Shown here in pieces: positions 1 to 5,138 of a stretch of DNA of 7,696 nt; position 1 is the stretch's first letter, and each line of letters starts with the position of its first letter. The notes beneath the pieces were generated by a model. It ran no database searches and had not been told where the DNA came from. It saw only the letters and a list, made by a program, of their open reading frames with translations. The DNA is from Patescibacteria group bacterium (GTDB taxonomy: Bacteria > Patescibacteriota > Microgenomatia > Daviesbacterales > UBA10151): contig JAHIUE010000076.1 in assembly GCA_018817205.1 (NCBI GenBank), positions 1-7,696 of the forward strand, given 5' to 3'. Made by a program: the position numbers and the translations under genes.

Positions 1-69
1 AACACTCTGCTTCTATTGTTGGCATAAATTTCACTTTAAGTCAATATAGCTGGTGGGCAAAATTTGGGG

Positions 70-75
70 TATAAT
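70..75 (+). promoter_or_regulatory. -10 promoter element of the EF-Tu-domain-like gene
   Basis: A perfect TATAAT sits behind a run of G (TTTGGGG). No good -35 box is visible 16-18 bases upstream. Transcription would start near position 82, just before the SD of the gene, so the leader is very short. The context TTGGGGTATAATAC resembles the -10 region in front of tRNA-Gln (TTCGGGTATAATAC). Confidence 0.55.
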
Positions 76-86
76 ACCTTTTGATT

Positions 87-95
87 GGGGGTGAT
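87..95 (+). promoter_or_regulatory. Strong Shine-Dalgarno that selects the TTG start at 100
   Basis: GGGGGTGAT matches the anti-SD complement GGAGGTGAT at eight of nine bases. It ends four bases before TTG at 100, and the GGAGG-equivalent core is eight bases from that codon, an ideal distance. The in-frame TTG at 85, GTG at 91 and ATG at 94 all lie before or inside this site, so they are unlikely starts. Confidence 0.65.
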
Positions 96-99
96 GACA

Positions 100-348
100 T
101 TGGATAAGACAATCGGTAAAGTTACCCATTATTATGACAAGCTGGGTGTGGCTATCATTGATTTGGAAACAGGAGGATTGAAAGCTGGAGATGAGATTAA
201 GTTTAAAAGGGGTGAGGAGGAATTTAGTCAAAAAGTGGAAAGTTTGCAGGTAGACCACAAAGATGTGGATACGGTCAAAAAAGGAGACTCGTTTGGTCTA
301 AAAGTAGACCAACCCACCAAGCCCGGTACGGAAGTTTATTTGGTATAA
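100..348 (+). CDS. Small EF-Tu domain 2-like beta-barrel protein (translation elongation factor-like)
   Basis: This is an 82-residue protein that appears to be a single beta-barrel like domain 2 of translation GTPases and the C-terminal domain of U32 peptidases. It opens with IGKVTHYYDKLGVAII, has the turn GLKAGDEIKF at about residues 26-35, and ends with VDQPTKPGTEVYLV, close to the U32-type VDQP..PGD ending. There is no GTPase domain, signal peptide or membrane segment, so it should be a soluble cytoplasmic protein; a role in RNA or ribosome binding is only inference. The TTG start at 100 is chosen over TTG 85 and ATG 94 because the SD overlaps those codons. The length suits stand-alone members of this group that I recall from CPR genomes. 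It is apparently monocistronic. Confidence 0.75.
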   Translation: MDKTIGKVTHYYDKLGVAIIDLETGGLKAGDEIKFKRGEEEFSQKVESLQVDHKDVDTVKKGDSFGLKVDQPTKPGTEVYLV

Positions 349-356
349 GCTATACA

Positions 357-385
357 TTGATAATTTCGAACTAATATTCTAGACT
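357..385 (+). promoter_or_regulatory. Predicted promoter of the HTH gene (leaderless)
   Basis: TTGATA (357-362), a 17-base spacer and TAGACT (380-385) give a plausible sigma-70 promoter. The expected transcription start is about 392, so the GTG codon at 393 would be at or next to the 5' end of the mRNA. Confidence 0.4.
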
Positions 386-394
386 AAATTTAGT
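383..394. repeat. 12-bp perfect palindrome across the start of the HTH gene
   Basis: ACTAAATTTAGT is a perfect inverted repeat overlapping the predicted -10 box and the GTG start codon. It could be an operator, perhaps for the HTH protein itself. AT-rich palindromes of this size also arise by chance, so this is only a candidate. Confidence 0.3.
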
Positions 395-1091
395 GATAAA
401 TAAAAGTTCGGTAAGGTCTAGTAATAAAGATAAGTTCAGGCAGTGTATTGAACTTAGGAGACAAGGTTTAAGTTATATGGAAATTAGACAAGTTGTGCCT
501 GTTGCAAAATCAACACTGCAAAATTGGCTAGTTTTGGCTGGGTTAACCCTCACTCATGAGCATTTACAGATACAATTGCAAAAAAGATTAGAGAAAAGGC
601 AAGCTGCAACAGAAGCATCAAAAGTTACCAGAGCTCAAAAGGCTGATCAGGAAATACATAGATTTGTTCAAGAATATAAGAAATTCTTAAATGACCCATT
701 TTTTATAGCTGGAATCATGCTCTATGTGGCAGAAGGCTCAAAAAGTGATTATAAATTATCTAATTCCGATTATAGAGTAATCCTAATGTTTGTAATCTTC
801 ATGGAAAAATATTTTCTGCTGGATAGAACGAAAAATATGCGATTTAGAATGTATATTCATGAAATTAGAAGGTGTGATCTTAAAAAAATAAGAGGTTTTT
901 GGTCGAAGAAGCTTAATATAGATGCAGAAAGAATTGCCTTATCTTGGAAGAAGAATATAGTTACAAAGAGAAGAGAGAACGCAGATTATGTAGGTCAGTT
1001 ATCAGTTTCTATTTCAGGTGTCCCCTATCTGGCTAGAAAAATACAATTCCTTTCGGGTATAATACTCAAGAGATATTGCCGGGTCGTCTAA
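393..1091 (+). CDS. HTH protein with a possible LAGLIDADG-like C-terminal region
   Basis: The 232-residue product has an N-terminal helix-turn-helix at about residues 16-50 (RRQGLSYMEIRQVVPVAKST, then LQNWL), of the kind found in transposase and resolvase DNA-binding domains. A basic, coiled-coil-prone linker follows (about 55-100). The C-terminal part begins FIAGIMLYVAEGSKSDY and continues with LSNSDYRVI. The first motif resembles a LAGLIDADG helix ending in an acidic residue (Glu114), and the NSD element is common in proteins of this type. DNA binding is well supported; nuclease or homing activity is inference. The GTG start has no SD and sits at the predicted transcription start. The last five codons, including the TAA, lie inside tRNA-Gln, whose -10 box is also in this gene. 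The gene is AT-rich and may be transferred. An alternative is a pure regulator. Confidence 0.6.
   Translation: MINKSSVRSSNKDKFRQCIELRRQGLSYMEIRQVVPVAKSTLQNWLVLAGLTLTHEHLQIQLQKRLEKRQAATEASKVTRAQKADQEIHRFVQEYKKFLNDPFFIAGIMLYVAEGSKSDYKLSNSDYRVILMFVIFMEKYFLLDRTKNMRFRMYIHEIRRCDLKKIRGFWSKKLNIDAERIALSWKKNIVTKRRENADYVGQLSVSISGVPYLARKIQFLSGIILKRYCRVV
1058..1063 (+). promoter_or_regulatory. -10 element of tRNA-Gln, inside the preceding gene
   Basis: TATAAT lies 13 bases before the mature 5' end of tRNA-Gln, within the 3' coding end of the HTH gene. No clear -35 box is visible. The upstream GGG resembles the context of the -10 box at 70-75. Confidence 0.5.
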
Positions 1092-1149
1092 CGGTAGGAC
1101 CTCTGTCTTTGGAACAGATGATTTCTAGGTTCGAATCCTAGCCCGGCAG
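1077..1149 (+). tRNA. tRNA-Gln (anticodon TTG)
   Basis: The cloverleaf is complete. Acceptor arms TGCCGGG (1077-1083) and CCCGGCA (1142-1148) give seven pairs, with the U1-A72 pair and G discriminator (1149) usual for tRNA-Gln. The D stem is GTC/GAC. The anticodon stem TCTGT/ACAGA encloses CTTTGGA, so the anticodon is TTG at 1109-1111. The T arm is CTAGG-TTCGAAT-CCTAG. CCA does not follow the discriminator directly (CACCA is found), so the end is probably added by enzyme. The first 15 bases overlap the 3' end of the upstream coding region. Confidence 0.95.
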
Positions 1150-1158
1150 CACCACTAG

Positions 1159-1182
1159 TTTAGATTGTCACATAAATCTAAA
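1159..1182. repeat. Inverted repeat downstream of tRNA-Gln
   Basis: TTTAGATT (1159-1166) and AATCTAAA (1175-1182) form an eight-pair stem with an eight-base loop. It starts nine bases after tRNA-Gln and contains TTAGATTGTC, which recurs at 1839-1848 before the glycosyltransferase, also in a hairpin. It lacks a T run, so it is not a canonical terminator. Confidence 0.45.
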
Positions 1183-1206
1183 GGAAACTATTCCAAAATC
1201 ATGGGG

Positions 1207-1235
1207 CTTGGATGCTCTAACTTCTGGTATACTTC
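1207..1235 (+). promoter_or_regulatory. Extended -10 promoter repeat, copy 1
   Basis: This 29-base block contains the extended -10 TGGTATACT (TATACT at 1228-1233) and matches 1875-1903 at 26 of 29 positions. Transcription would start near 1240, immediately before ATG at 1241. TTGGAT (1208-1213) is only 14 bases from the -10 box, too close for a normal -35, so the TG extension probably compensates. Confidence 0.6.
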
Positions 1236-1240
1236 CATTT

Positions 1241-1735
1241 ATGGAAACTTATATTCCTAGGAATCAAATATTAGAGCTACTTAAAGGCGTTTGTCAGATA
1301 TTTAATGGTAATAAAATTGTCTATTTAGTTTGTGGTAGCCTGGCTTATCAATTAATAACCAAAGAAGATATAACTATTCACGACATAGATATTATTGTTC
1401 ATGAAGATGACTTCGATAAATTAATAGAGTTGCTTACCCATTCAACACTAGACTTGAAGCCTATTAAAACAGAGTTTTCAATACATGTAAATCATAAACT
1501 CTTAAATGGAGTTGACGGCAAATCTTTTGATATATCACTAGATTCGTACGAACATTATTATTCTCAATCAGGGATAGATTTAAATTCTTATCAAGGAATA
1601 GACATTAATGGTATTTTAGTTAAAGTAGCCACAATAAAAACTATGATAAAAGTTTACAATACTGCTTTAAAAGGTTGTAATGTAGAAAAATTCCCAGAAT
1701 ATGAACGTAAAATAGAAGTTTTAACTAATATTTAA
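1241..1735 (+). CDS. Nucleotidyltransferase-fold protein (minimal Pol-beta-like)
   Basis: The 164-residue protein has the nucleotidyltransferase signature: Gly32-Ser33 in YLVCGSLAYQL, then Asp48-Ile49-Asp50 in IHDIDIIVHEDDFDKL. A possible third metal ligand is Asp97 in KSFDISLDSYEHYY. The fold transfers nucleotides to proteins, RNA or small molecules; family members include AbiEii/MNT toxins and antibiotic nucleotidyltransferases. The target here is unknown. There is no membrane segment and no adjacent HEPN or AbiEi-type partner. The ATG at 1241 is chosen because the in-frame TTG at 1208 would place the promoter repeat inside the coding region. No SD is visible, so the mRNA is probably leaderless. 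It is AT-rich and lies in the cassette-like segment beside tRNA-Gln. Confidence 0.6.
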   Translation: METYIPRNQILELLKGVCQIFNGNKIVYLVCGSLAYQLITKEDITIHDIDIIVHEDDFDKLIELLTHSTLDLKPIKTEFSIHVNHKLLNGVDGKSFDISLDSYEHYYSQSGIDLNSYQGIDINGILVKVATIKTMIKVYNTALKGCNVEKFPEYERKIEVLTNI

Positions 1736-1803
1736 TTTTGATAATAACTCCCACAAGCGACAAACATTAACTTAAATAGAGGCATAATTATTCATCAAAG
1801 AAT

Positions 1804-1830
1804 TTCTAACTTGGTCCAAGACCCGCAGCT
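1804..1830. repeat. Downstream repeat, copy 1, with a small palindrome
   Basis: This 27-base block matches 2679-2705 at 21 positions, and four of the six differences are C/T transitions. It contains CTTGG-T-CCAAG (1810-1820). In the second copy this is CTTGA-T-TTAAG, which keeps its symmetry apart from one G-T pair. It lies 68 bases after the nucleotidyltransferase stop. It could be a recombination or protein-binding site, or part of a terminator. Confidence 0.4.
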
Positions 1831-1834
1831 AGAT

Positions 1835-1859
1835 GGGATTAGATTGTCCTAACAATCCC
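1835..1859. repeat. Hairpin between the nucleotidyltransferase and glycosyltransferase genes
   Basis: GGGATT (1835-1840) can pair with AATCCC (1854-1859); alternatively GATTGT (1842-1847) pairs with ACAATC (1852-1857). Only TTT follows, so it is at best a weak terminator for the upstream gene. It shares TTAGATTGTC with the hairpin after tRNA-Gln. Confidence 0.35.
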
Positions 1860-1874
1860 TTTCAAAATAACGAA

Positions 1875-1903
1875 CTTGGACACTCGAACTTCTGGTATAC
1901 TTC
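1875..1903 (+). promoter_or_regulatory. Extended -10 promoter repeat, copy 2
   Basis: This is the second copy of the 29-base block at 1207-1235, with three differences. It carries the extended -10 TGGTATACT (TATACT at 1896-1901). Transcription would start at about 1908, giving a leader of about five bases before ATG at 1913. Confidence 0.6.
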
Positions 1904-1912
1904 ATTTCAGGT

Positions 1913-2647
1913 ATGAGAAAAACAATTTCTATAATAATTCCTGCGTATAACGAAGCGGGTTATATTGGGGGTCTGCTAAAGTCACTAAGCAAACAAAAGT
2001 TTAGTATGGAAGAGGTCGAGATCATTGTGGTAGATAATAATTCAACTGATGCTACAAAAACAGTTGTAACAAAATTTCAAGATAGCAATCCCAACTTGAT
2101 TATTAGATTAATCTCTGAACTTAGGAAAAACCCTAAAACAGGGAAAGGTTCCGGTATGTCTCGTAATACTGGAGCTAGAGTAGCGAACGGGAGAATACTA
2201 CTATTTCTTGATGCGGATAATCTTGTAAGAGAAAATTTTCTTGACTCTATATATGTGAAAGCTGTTGGACAAAGATATGAAGCAGGAACAATATTTACAC
2301 TTCCGATAGAGAAATCGGTTTTGGGATATTTTATATTCTATGTTTTAGAGTTTATTAAATTGTTGTTACCTATTAGACCATTTGGCAAGAATTTTGTCAT
2401 AAAGGGGGTCTTCAAATCTGTACATGGTTACAGGGAGGATTTAATGGTTGGAGAAAATGTTGATTTTTTAACTAGAGTCCAAAAATTCCTAAGGAATAGG
2501 AACAAACAATTGGGATATGTTAAAACACCAGTTTATGCATCATTAAGGAGATTTGAGGCAAAGGGTTATGCAAAAGTTCTCTTCCAGTGGTTTCTTGGTT
2601 ACATTGGATTTAGGAGTATTAATTATCCCAGACTTAATCAGCGTTAG
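1913..2647 (+). CDS. Family 2 glycosyltransferase (GT-A fold)
   Basis: The 244-residue protein should transfer a sugar from a nucleotide sugar onto a lipid, glycan or protein at the inner face of the membrane. The N-terminus ISIIIPAYNEAGYIGGLLKS and VVDNNSTDAT (39-48) form the nucleotide-binding part. SRNTGARVANGRILLFLDAD (83-102) ends in the metal-binding DxD (Asp100-Ala-Asp102). GENVDFLTRV at about 180-189 is in the usual place of the acidic acceptor-side motif. A hydrophobic stretch at about 136-153 may be membrane-associated. The length is normal for a short GT2. No SD precedes the ATG; the predicted leader is about five bases, including AGGT. It is AT-rich and carries its own repeat promoter, so it is probably transcribed alone. 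The substrate cannot be deduced. Confidence 0.85.
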   Translation: MRKTISIIIPAYNEAGYIGGLLKSLSKQKFSMEEVEIIVVDNNSTDATKTVVTKFQDSNPNLIIRLISELRKNPKTGKGSGMSRNTGARVANGRILLFLDADNLVRENFLDSIYVKAVGQRYEAGTIFTLPIEKSVLGYFIFYVLEFIKLLLPIRPFGKNFVIKGVFKSVHGYREDLMVGENVDFLTRVQKFLRNRNKQLGYVKTPVYASLRRFEAKGYAKVLFQWFLGYIGFRSINYPRLNQR

Positions 2648-2678
2648 TATAAATCTAAGTAATTATTTATTAAACAGG

Positions 2679-2705
2679 TTCTAACTTGATTTAAGATCCT
2701 CAGCC
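2679..2705. repeat. Downstream repeat, copy 2
   Basis: TTCTAACTTGATTTAAGATC and the following seven bases match the repeat at 1804-1830 at 21 of 27 positions. It lies 31 bases after the glycosyltransferase stop and just before the end of the converging CorC-like gene, so each of the two preceding accessory genes is followed by one copy. Confidence 0.4.
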
Positions 2706-2715
2706 TTGAATTAAT

Positions 2716-3993
2716 TTATTCCAGAATCTTTTTTATAGAATCCAGGATAAGATCCGATGTGCTTTTTTTAGTAATTGTGACTTTGCTGAATTTTCCTTTC
2801 TCGTCAATCTCGTTAATTCTAATAAGTATATTGTTCGTTCTGAAGGACGACCCTTCTTTTGGATAAGGAATACTACGTTTAATCAATTGACTTAAAGTTT
2901 CCTTAGACAGTTGAGAAGGAGTTTTAATACCAAAAAAATTATTTATTTTTTTAACATCTGCATCTCCATGGGCAATAATGGTATTTTTGTTAATGGTTGC
3001 AAACCGATTAGGGTTTATGTCGCTTGTATCCGTAATCTCTCCTACAATTTCTTCAAGAAGATCTTCCGTGGTGATAATTCCGACAATTCTATCCCCTTCT
3101 TTCACAATAGCCAAATGCTCCTGTTTGTTTTGGAGAAATCTTAATAGATTGTCTCCGTGGGTCAGGCTGGGGACAGAAGGAATTTCTTTTGTTAAATCAT
3201 TAATTTTTTTGGCTCCAAAATTATTGCTTAAAACTTTTAGAATATCTTTAATAATTACAAAACCTGTTATATTTTCCTTCTTACCTTCATAAACAGGAAT
3301 TCTTGAATAACCACTCTCGATTATTAAAGGAAGTACTTCTTGTATTTTGCAGTTGCCGTCAATTGAAAAAACCGAATCAATTGGTGTCATAATTTTTACT
3401 GCGGTGATATTTCCAAACTCCAGCACTCTTTCTATTGTACTTTTTTCATAAGAATCAATTATTTTCTTTTCCATCGCCAGTTGAAGTACGCTTTTTATTT
3501 CCCCGCTTGTCATTGTCTCGCTCTTTTTTATGCTAAGTAATGCGTTTGCAATGTTTGAGAGAAGTTCAAGGATTAAAACCAGCGGGAGAAGCTGAAAGCT
3601 TAAAATTTCAATCGGACGGGCAATAAGCAAAGCTATTTTAGGGGCATGCGTACTGGCAAAAGTTTTTGGAATTATTTCTCCAAAAATTAAAATTATAATG
3701 GTCATAATTCCTGTTGCTATCCCAAGACCCAAAGAACCGAAGGTATTTGTTGCAAAAACAGCAACCATTGAAGCCGCTAAAATGTTGGCAACGTTGTTTC
3801 CTATCAGGATCGTTATAATCATTCTCTTGGAGTTTGACTTTAGCCTGGATAAAGAAGTTGCACCTCTCCTTTTTTCATTTAAATAGGTTCTTACCTTTGC
3901 CTGGGATATTGAAACCAAAGCAACCTCGGCACCGGAAAAAAACGCGGATAAAACTATCAGGATGGGAAGGATAATAAACTCAAAAGGAATCAT
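2716..3993 (-). CDS. CNNM/CorC-HlyC family membrane protein (DUF21 + CBS pair + transporter-associated domain)
   Basis: The 425-residue inner-membrane protein belongs to the CorC/HlyC (CNNM, Mg2+ efflux-related) family. Residues 1 to about 150 are the DUF21 domain: a first helix (about 5-25) running into FFSGAEVALVSIS, a second near 58-80, a third near 86-106 leading to the family motif GEIIPK (105-110), and a fourth near 130-150. Two CBS domains follow, at about 198-255 (VKIMTPIDSVFSID, GYSRIPVYEG) and 265-320 (HLAIVKEGDRIVGIITTEDL), which in this family bind adenine nucleotide. The C-terminal CorC_HlyC domain spans about 330-415. All expected domains are present and the length is normal. 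The ATG at 3993 has AGAGGA three bases upstream. It is divergent from the FabD-like gene. The ion transported is not readable from sequence. Confidence 0.9.
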   Translation of the reverse strand: MIPFEFIILPILIVLSAFFSGAEVALVSISQAKVRTYLNEKRRGATSLSRLKSNSKRMIITILIGNNVANILAASMVAVFATNTFGSLGLGIATGIMTIIILIFGEIIPKTFASTHAPKIALLIARPIEILSFQLLPLVLILELLSNIANALLSIKKSETMTSGEIKSVLQLAMEKKIIDSYEKSTIERVLEFGNITAVKIMTPIDSVFSIDGNCKIQEVLPLIIESGYSRIPVYEGKKENITGFVIIKDILKVLSNNFGAKKINDLTKEIPSVPSLTHGDNLLRFLQNKQEHLAIVKEGDRIVGIITTEDLLEEIVGEITDTSDINPNRFATINKNTIIAHGDADVKKINNFFGIKTPSQLSKETLSQLIKRSIPYPKEGSSFRTNNILIRINEIDEKGKFSKVTITKKSTSDLILDSIKKILE

Positions 3994-4010
3994 TTGTCCT
4001 CTTTTATCCT

Positions 4011-4016
4011 ATCATA
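4011..4016 (-). promoter_or_regulatory. Predicted -10 element of the CorC-like gene
   Basis: On the minus strand TATGAT lies 17 bases before the ATG, with AGAGGA (3997-4002) between them as SD. Transcription would start near 4004. No strong -35 box is visible. Confidence 0.4.
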
Positions 4017-4075
4017 TTTCGGGTGGAACCCTTGTTATACCTCTCAAAAGACCTCAAACCGTGGCTGAAATGGTG

Positions 4076-4081
4076 TATAAT
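4076..4081 (+). promoter_or_regulatory. -10 element of the FabD-like gene
   Basis: A perfect TATAAT ends 11 bases before the ATG at 4093, so transcription starting near 4088 would give a leader of about five bases with no SD. No convincing -35 box is visible. Confidence 0.5.
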
Positions 4082-4092
4082 AATTAACTGCA

Positions 4093-5040
4093 ATGAGTAA
4101 AGTTGAGTTAAAAATCGTCGGAATCTTTGCCGGCCAAGGAATACAAGAAGTCGGTATGGGATTAAAATTGTATAGAAAGAGCCCTTTGGCAAGGTCTCTT
4201 TACGATACTGCTGATGTTGAGCTGGGCTATAAGATAAGCGAGATCAGTTTTTACGGACCAAAAGCACTATTGGACAAAACTATTCATACGCAACCCGCCA
4301 TTCTGGTGTTTAACCATGTTAATTATGAACTTGCAAGGACTAAAAGAGGTTTTTGTGTGCCCCCTTTTTTTGCTGGAATTTCTTCGGGAGAATATAATGC
4401 TCTTTTAGCTGCGCATGCCTTTAGCTTCGAAGGTAGTTTAAAGATTATTAAAGCAAGGGCAGAGGAATTACAGAATGCTTGTGAAATTAACCCCGGAGGA
4501 CTGCGTGCGGTAATAGACACAACGCAAGATATTGTCGACGAACTTCATGGATTGGGTTTAAAAACCGCACTTATTAACTCTCCTGATCAGATCGTATTCG
4601 GAGGCCGCACCGATGAAATCATTAAAGCCGAAGCATATCTTAGGGAAAAGAATATACGTTTTGTAGACCCGGGAGTATCCGGCGCTTTTCATACTTATTT
4701 AATGGAGCCGGCAATTGATGAATTCACAAAAGCGCTGGATACAGTTGAAATAAGGGATATAGAAACTCCTGTTATAGCAAACACTACCGCAAGACCAATT
4801 ACAAAAGCTTGGGAAATTAGGGAAGAACTTATTAATCAATTAACTCAACCCGTTCTCTGGCAGGATTCGATTACTTATTTGGCTGAACAGGGAATTCACG
4901 GAACATCGGAAGCAGGCAAGAAAAGGATAGCTACCAACCTTGTCAAAAGAATAATTGTAGGAGGGGTGATTGCAACAGTTGTTACGGCAGCGGGAATAGA
5001 AGTTGCTGTTCATTGGTTGCGTCATACCGACCGTGCTTGA
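4093..5040 (+). CDS. fabD: FabD-like malonyl-CoA:ACP transacylase with a hydrophobic C-terminal tail
   Basis: FabD moves malonyl groups from CoA to acyl carrier protein in fatty acid synthesis. The 315-residue protein shows the family marks: FAGQGIQEVGMG (12-23), TQPAI (66-70), the nucleophile elbow GISSGEY with Ser97, Arg122 (IIKARAEEL) for the acyl carboxylate, His200 (GAFHTYLM), and LINQLTQPVLW with Gln249. The elbow reads GISSG instead of the usual GHSLG, but the catalytic Ser, His and Arg are intact, so it should be active. After the FabD-like GKKRIATNLVKR the protein ends in a hydrophobic segment (about 287-309, IIVGGVIATVVTAAGIEVAV) that looks like a membrane anchor; E. coli FabD has none. 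No other fatty acid gene is in view. Another acyl or polyketide-type transferase is possible. The start is leaderless. Confidence 0.8.
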   Translation: MSKVELKIVGIFAGQGIQEVGMGLKLYRKSPLARSLYDTADVELGYKISEISFYGPKALLDKTIHTQPAILVFNHVNYELARTKRGFCVPPFFAGISSGEYNALLAAHAFSFEGSLKIIKARAEELQNACEINPGGLRAVIDTTQDIVDELHGLGLKTALINSPDQIVFGGRTDEIIKAEAYLREKNIRFVDPGVSGAFHTYLMEPAIDEFTKALDTVEIRDIETPVIANTTARPITKAWEIREELINQLTQPVLWQDSITYLAEQGIHGTSEAGKKRIATNLVKRIIVGGVIATVVTAAGIEVAVHWLRHTDRA

Positions 5041-5085
5041 CCTTTTTAATATATCTTTTTAGTTTCAGGGTTAATTTTGTTTGAC

Positions 5086-5118
5086 TTCGCGATAGATTGC
5101 GCGATAATTTCGCGATAA
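5086..5118. repeat. Array of three TTCGCGATA-type repeats before fic
   Basis: Three units follow in tandem: TTCGCGATAGA (5086-5096), TTGCGCGATAA (5097-5107) and TTTCGCGATAA (5108-5118). Their CGCG cores are 12 and 11 bp apart, about one helical turn. The array overlies the -35 region of the fic promoter, so a bound protein would repress or control fic. It is a likely operator. Confidence 0.65.
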
Positions 5119-5120
5119 TA

Positions 5121-5129
5121 TGTTATAAT
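5121..5129 (+). promoter_or_regulatory. Extended -10 promoter of fic
   Basis: TGTTATAAT is a perfect extended -10 element. Transcription starting near 5136 would give a leader of about three bases before ATG at 5139. A second, overlapping possibility is TTGACT (5081-5086), a 16-base spacer and GATAAT (5103-5108). Confidence 0.6.
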
Positions 5130-5138
5130 ATATGTATT

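Noticed and set aside
1208..1240. TTG start extending the nucleotidyltransferase by 11 residues
   Set aside because: The stretch is the duplicated promoter block also found, non-coding, before the glycosyltransferase.
1804..2705. Integron attC sites
   Set aside because: The repeats are too short, lack the paired R/L core boxes with GTTRRRY, and no integrase is present.
2911..3886. Plus-strand open frames at 2911-3144, 2978-3292 and 3698-3886
   Set aside because: They are antisense to the well-supported CorC-like gene and show no domain-like sequence.
4323..5025. Minus-strand open frames at 4323-4520 and 4840-5025
   Set aside because: They are antisense to the FabD-like gene, low in information and without start signals.
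5097..5138. Upstream TTG start extending Fic by 14 residues
   Set aside because: These codons lie in the CGCG repeats and the -10 box, and ATG at 5139 fits a normal Fic N-terminus.
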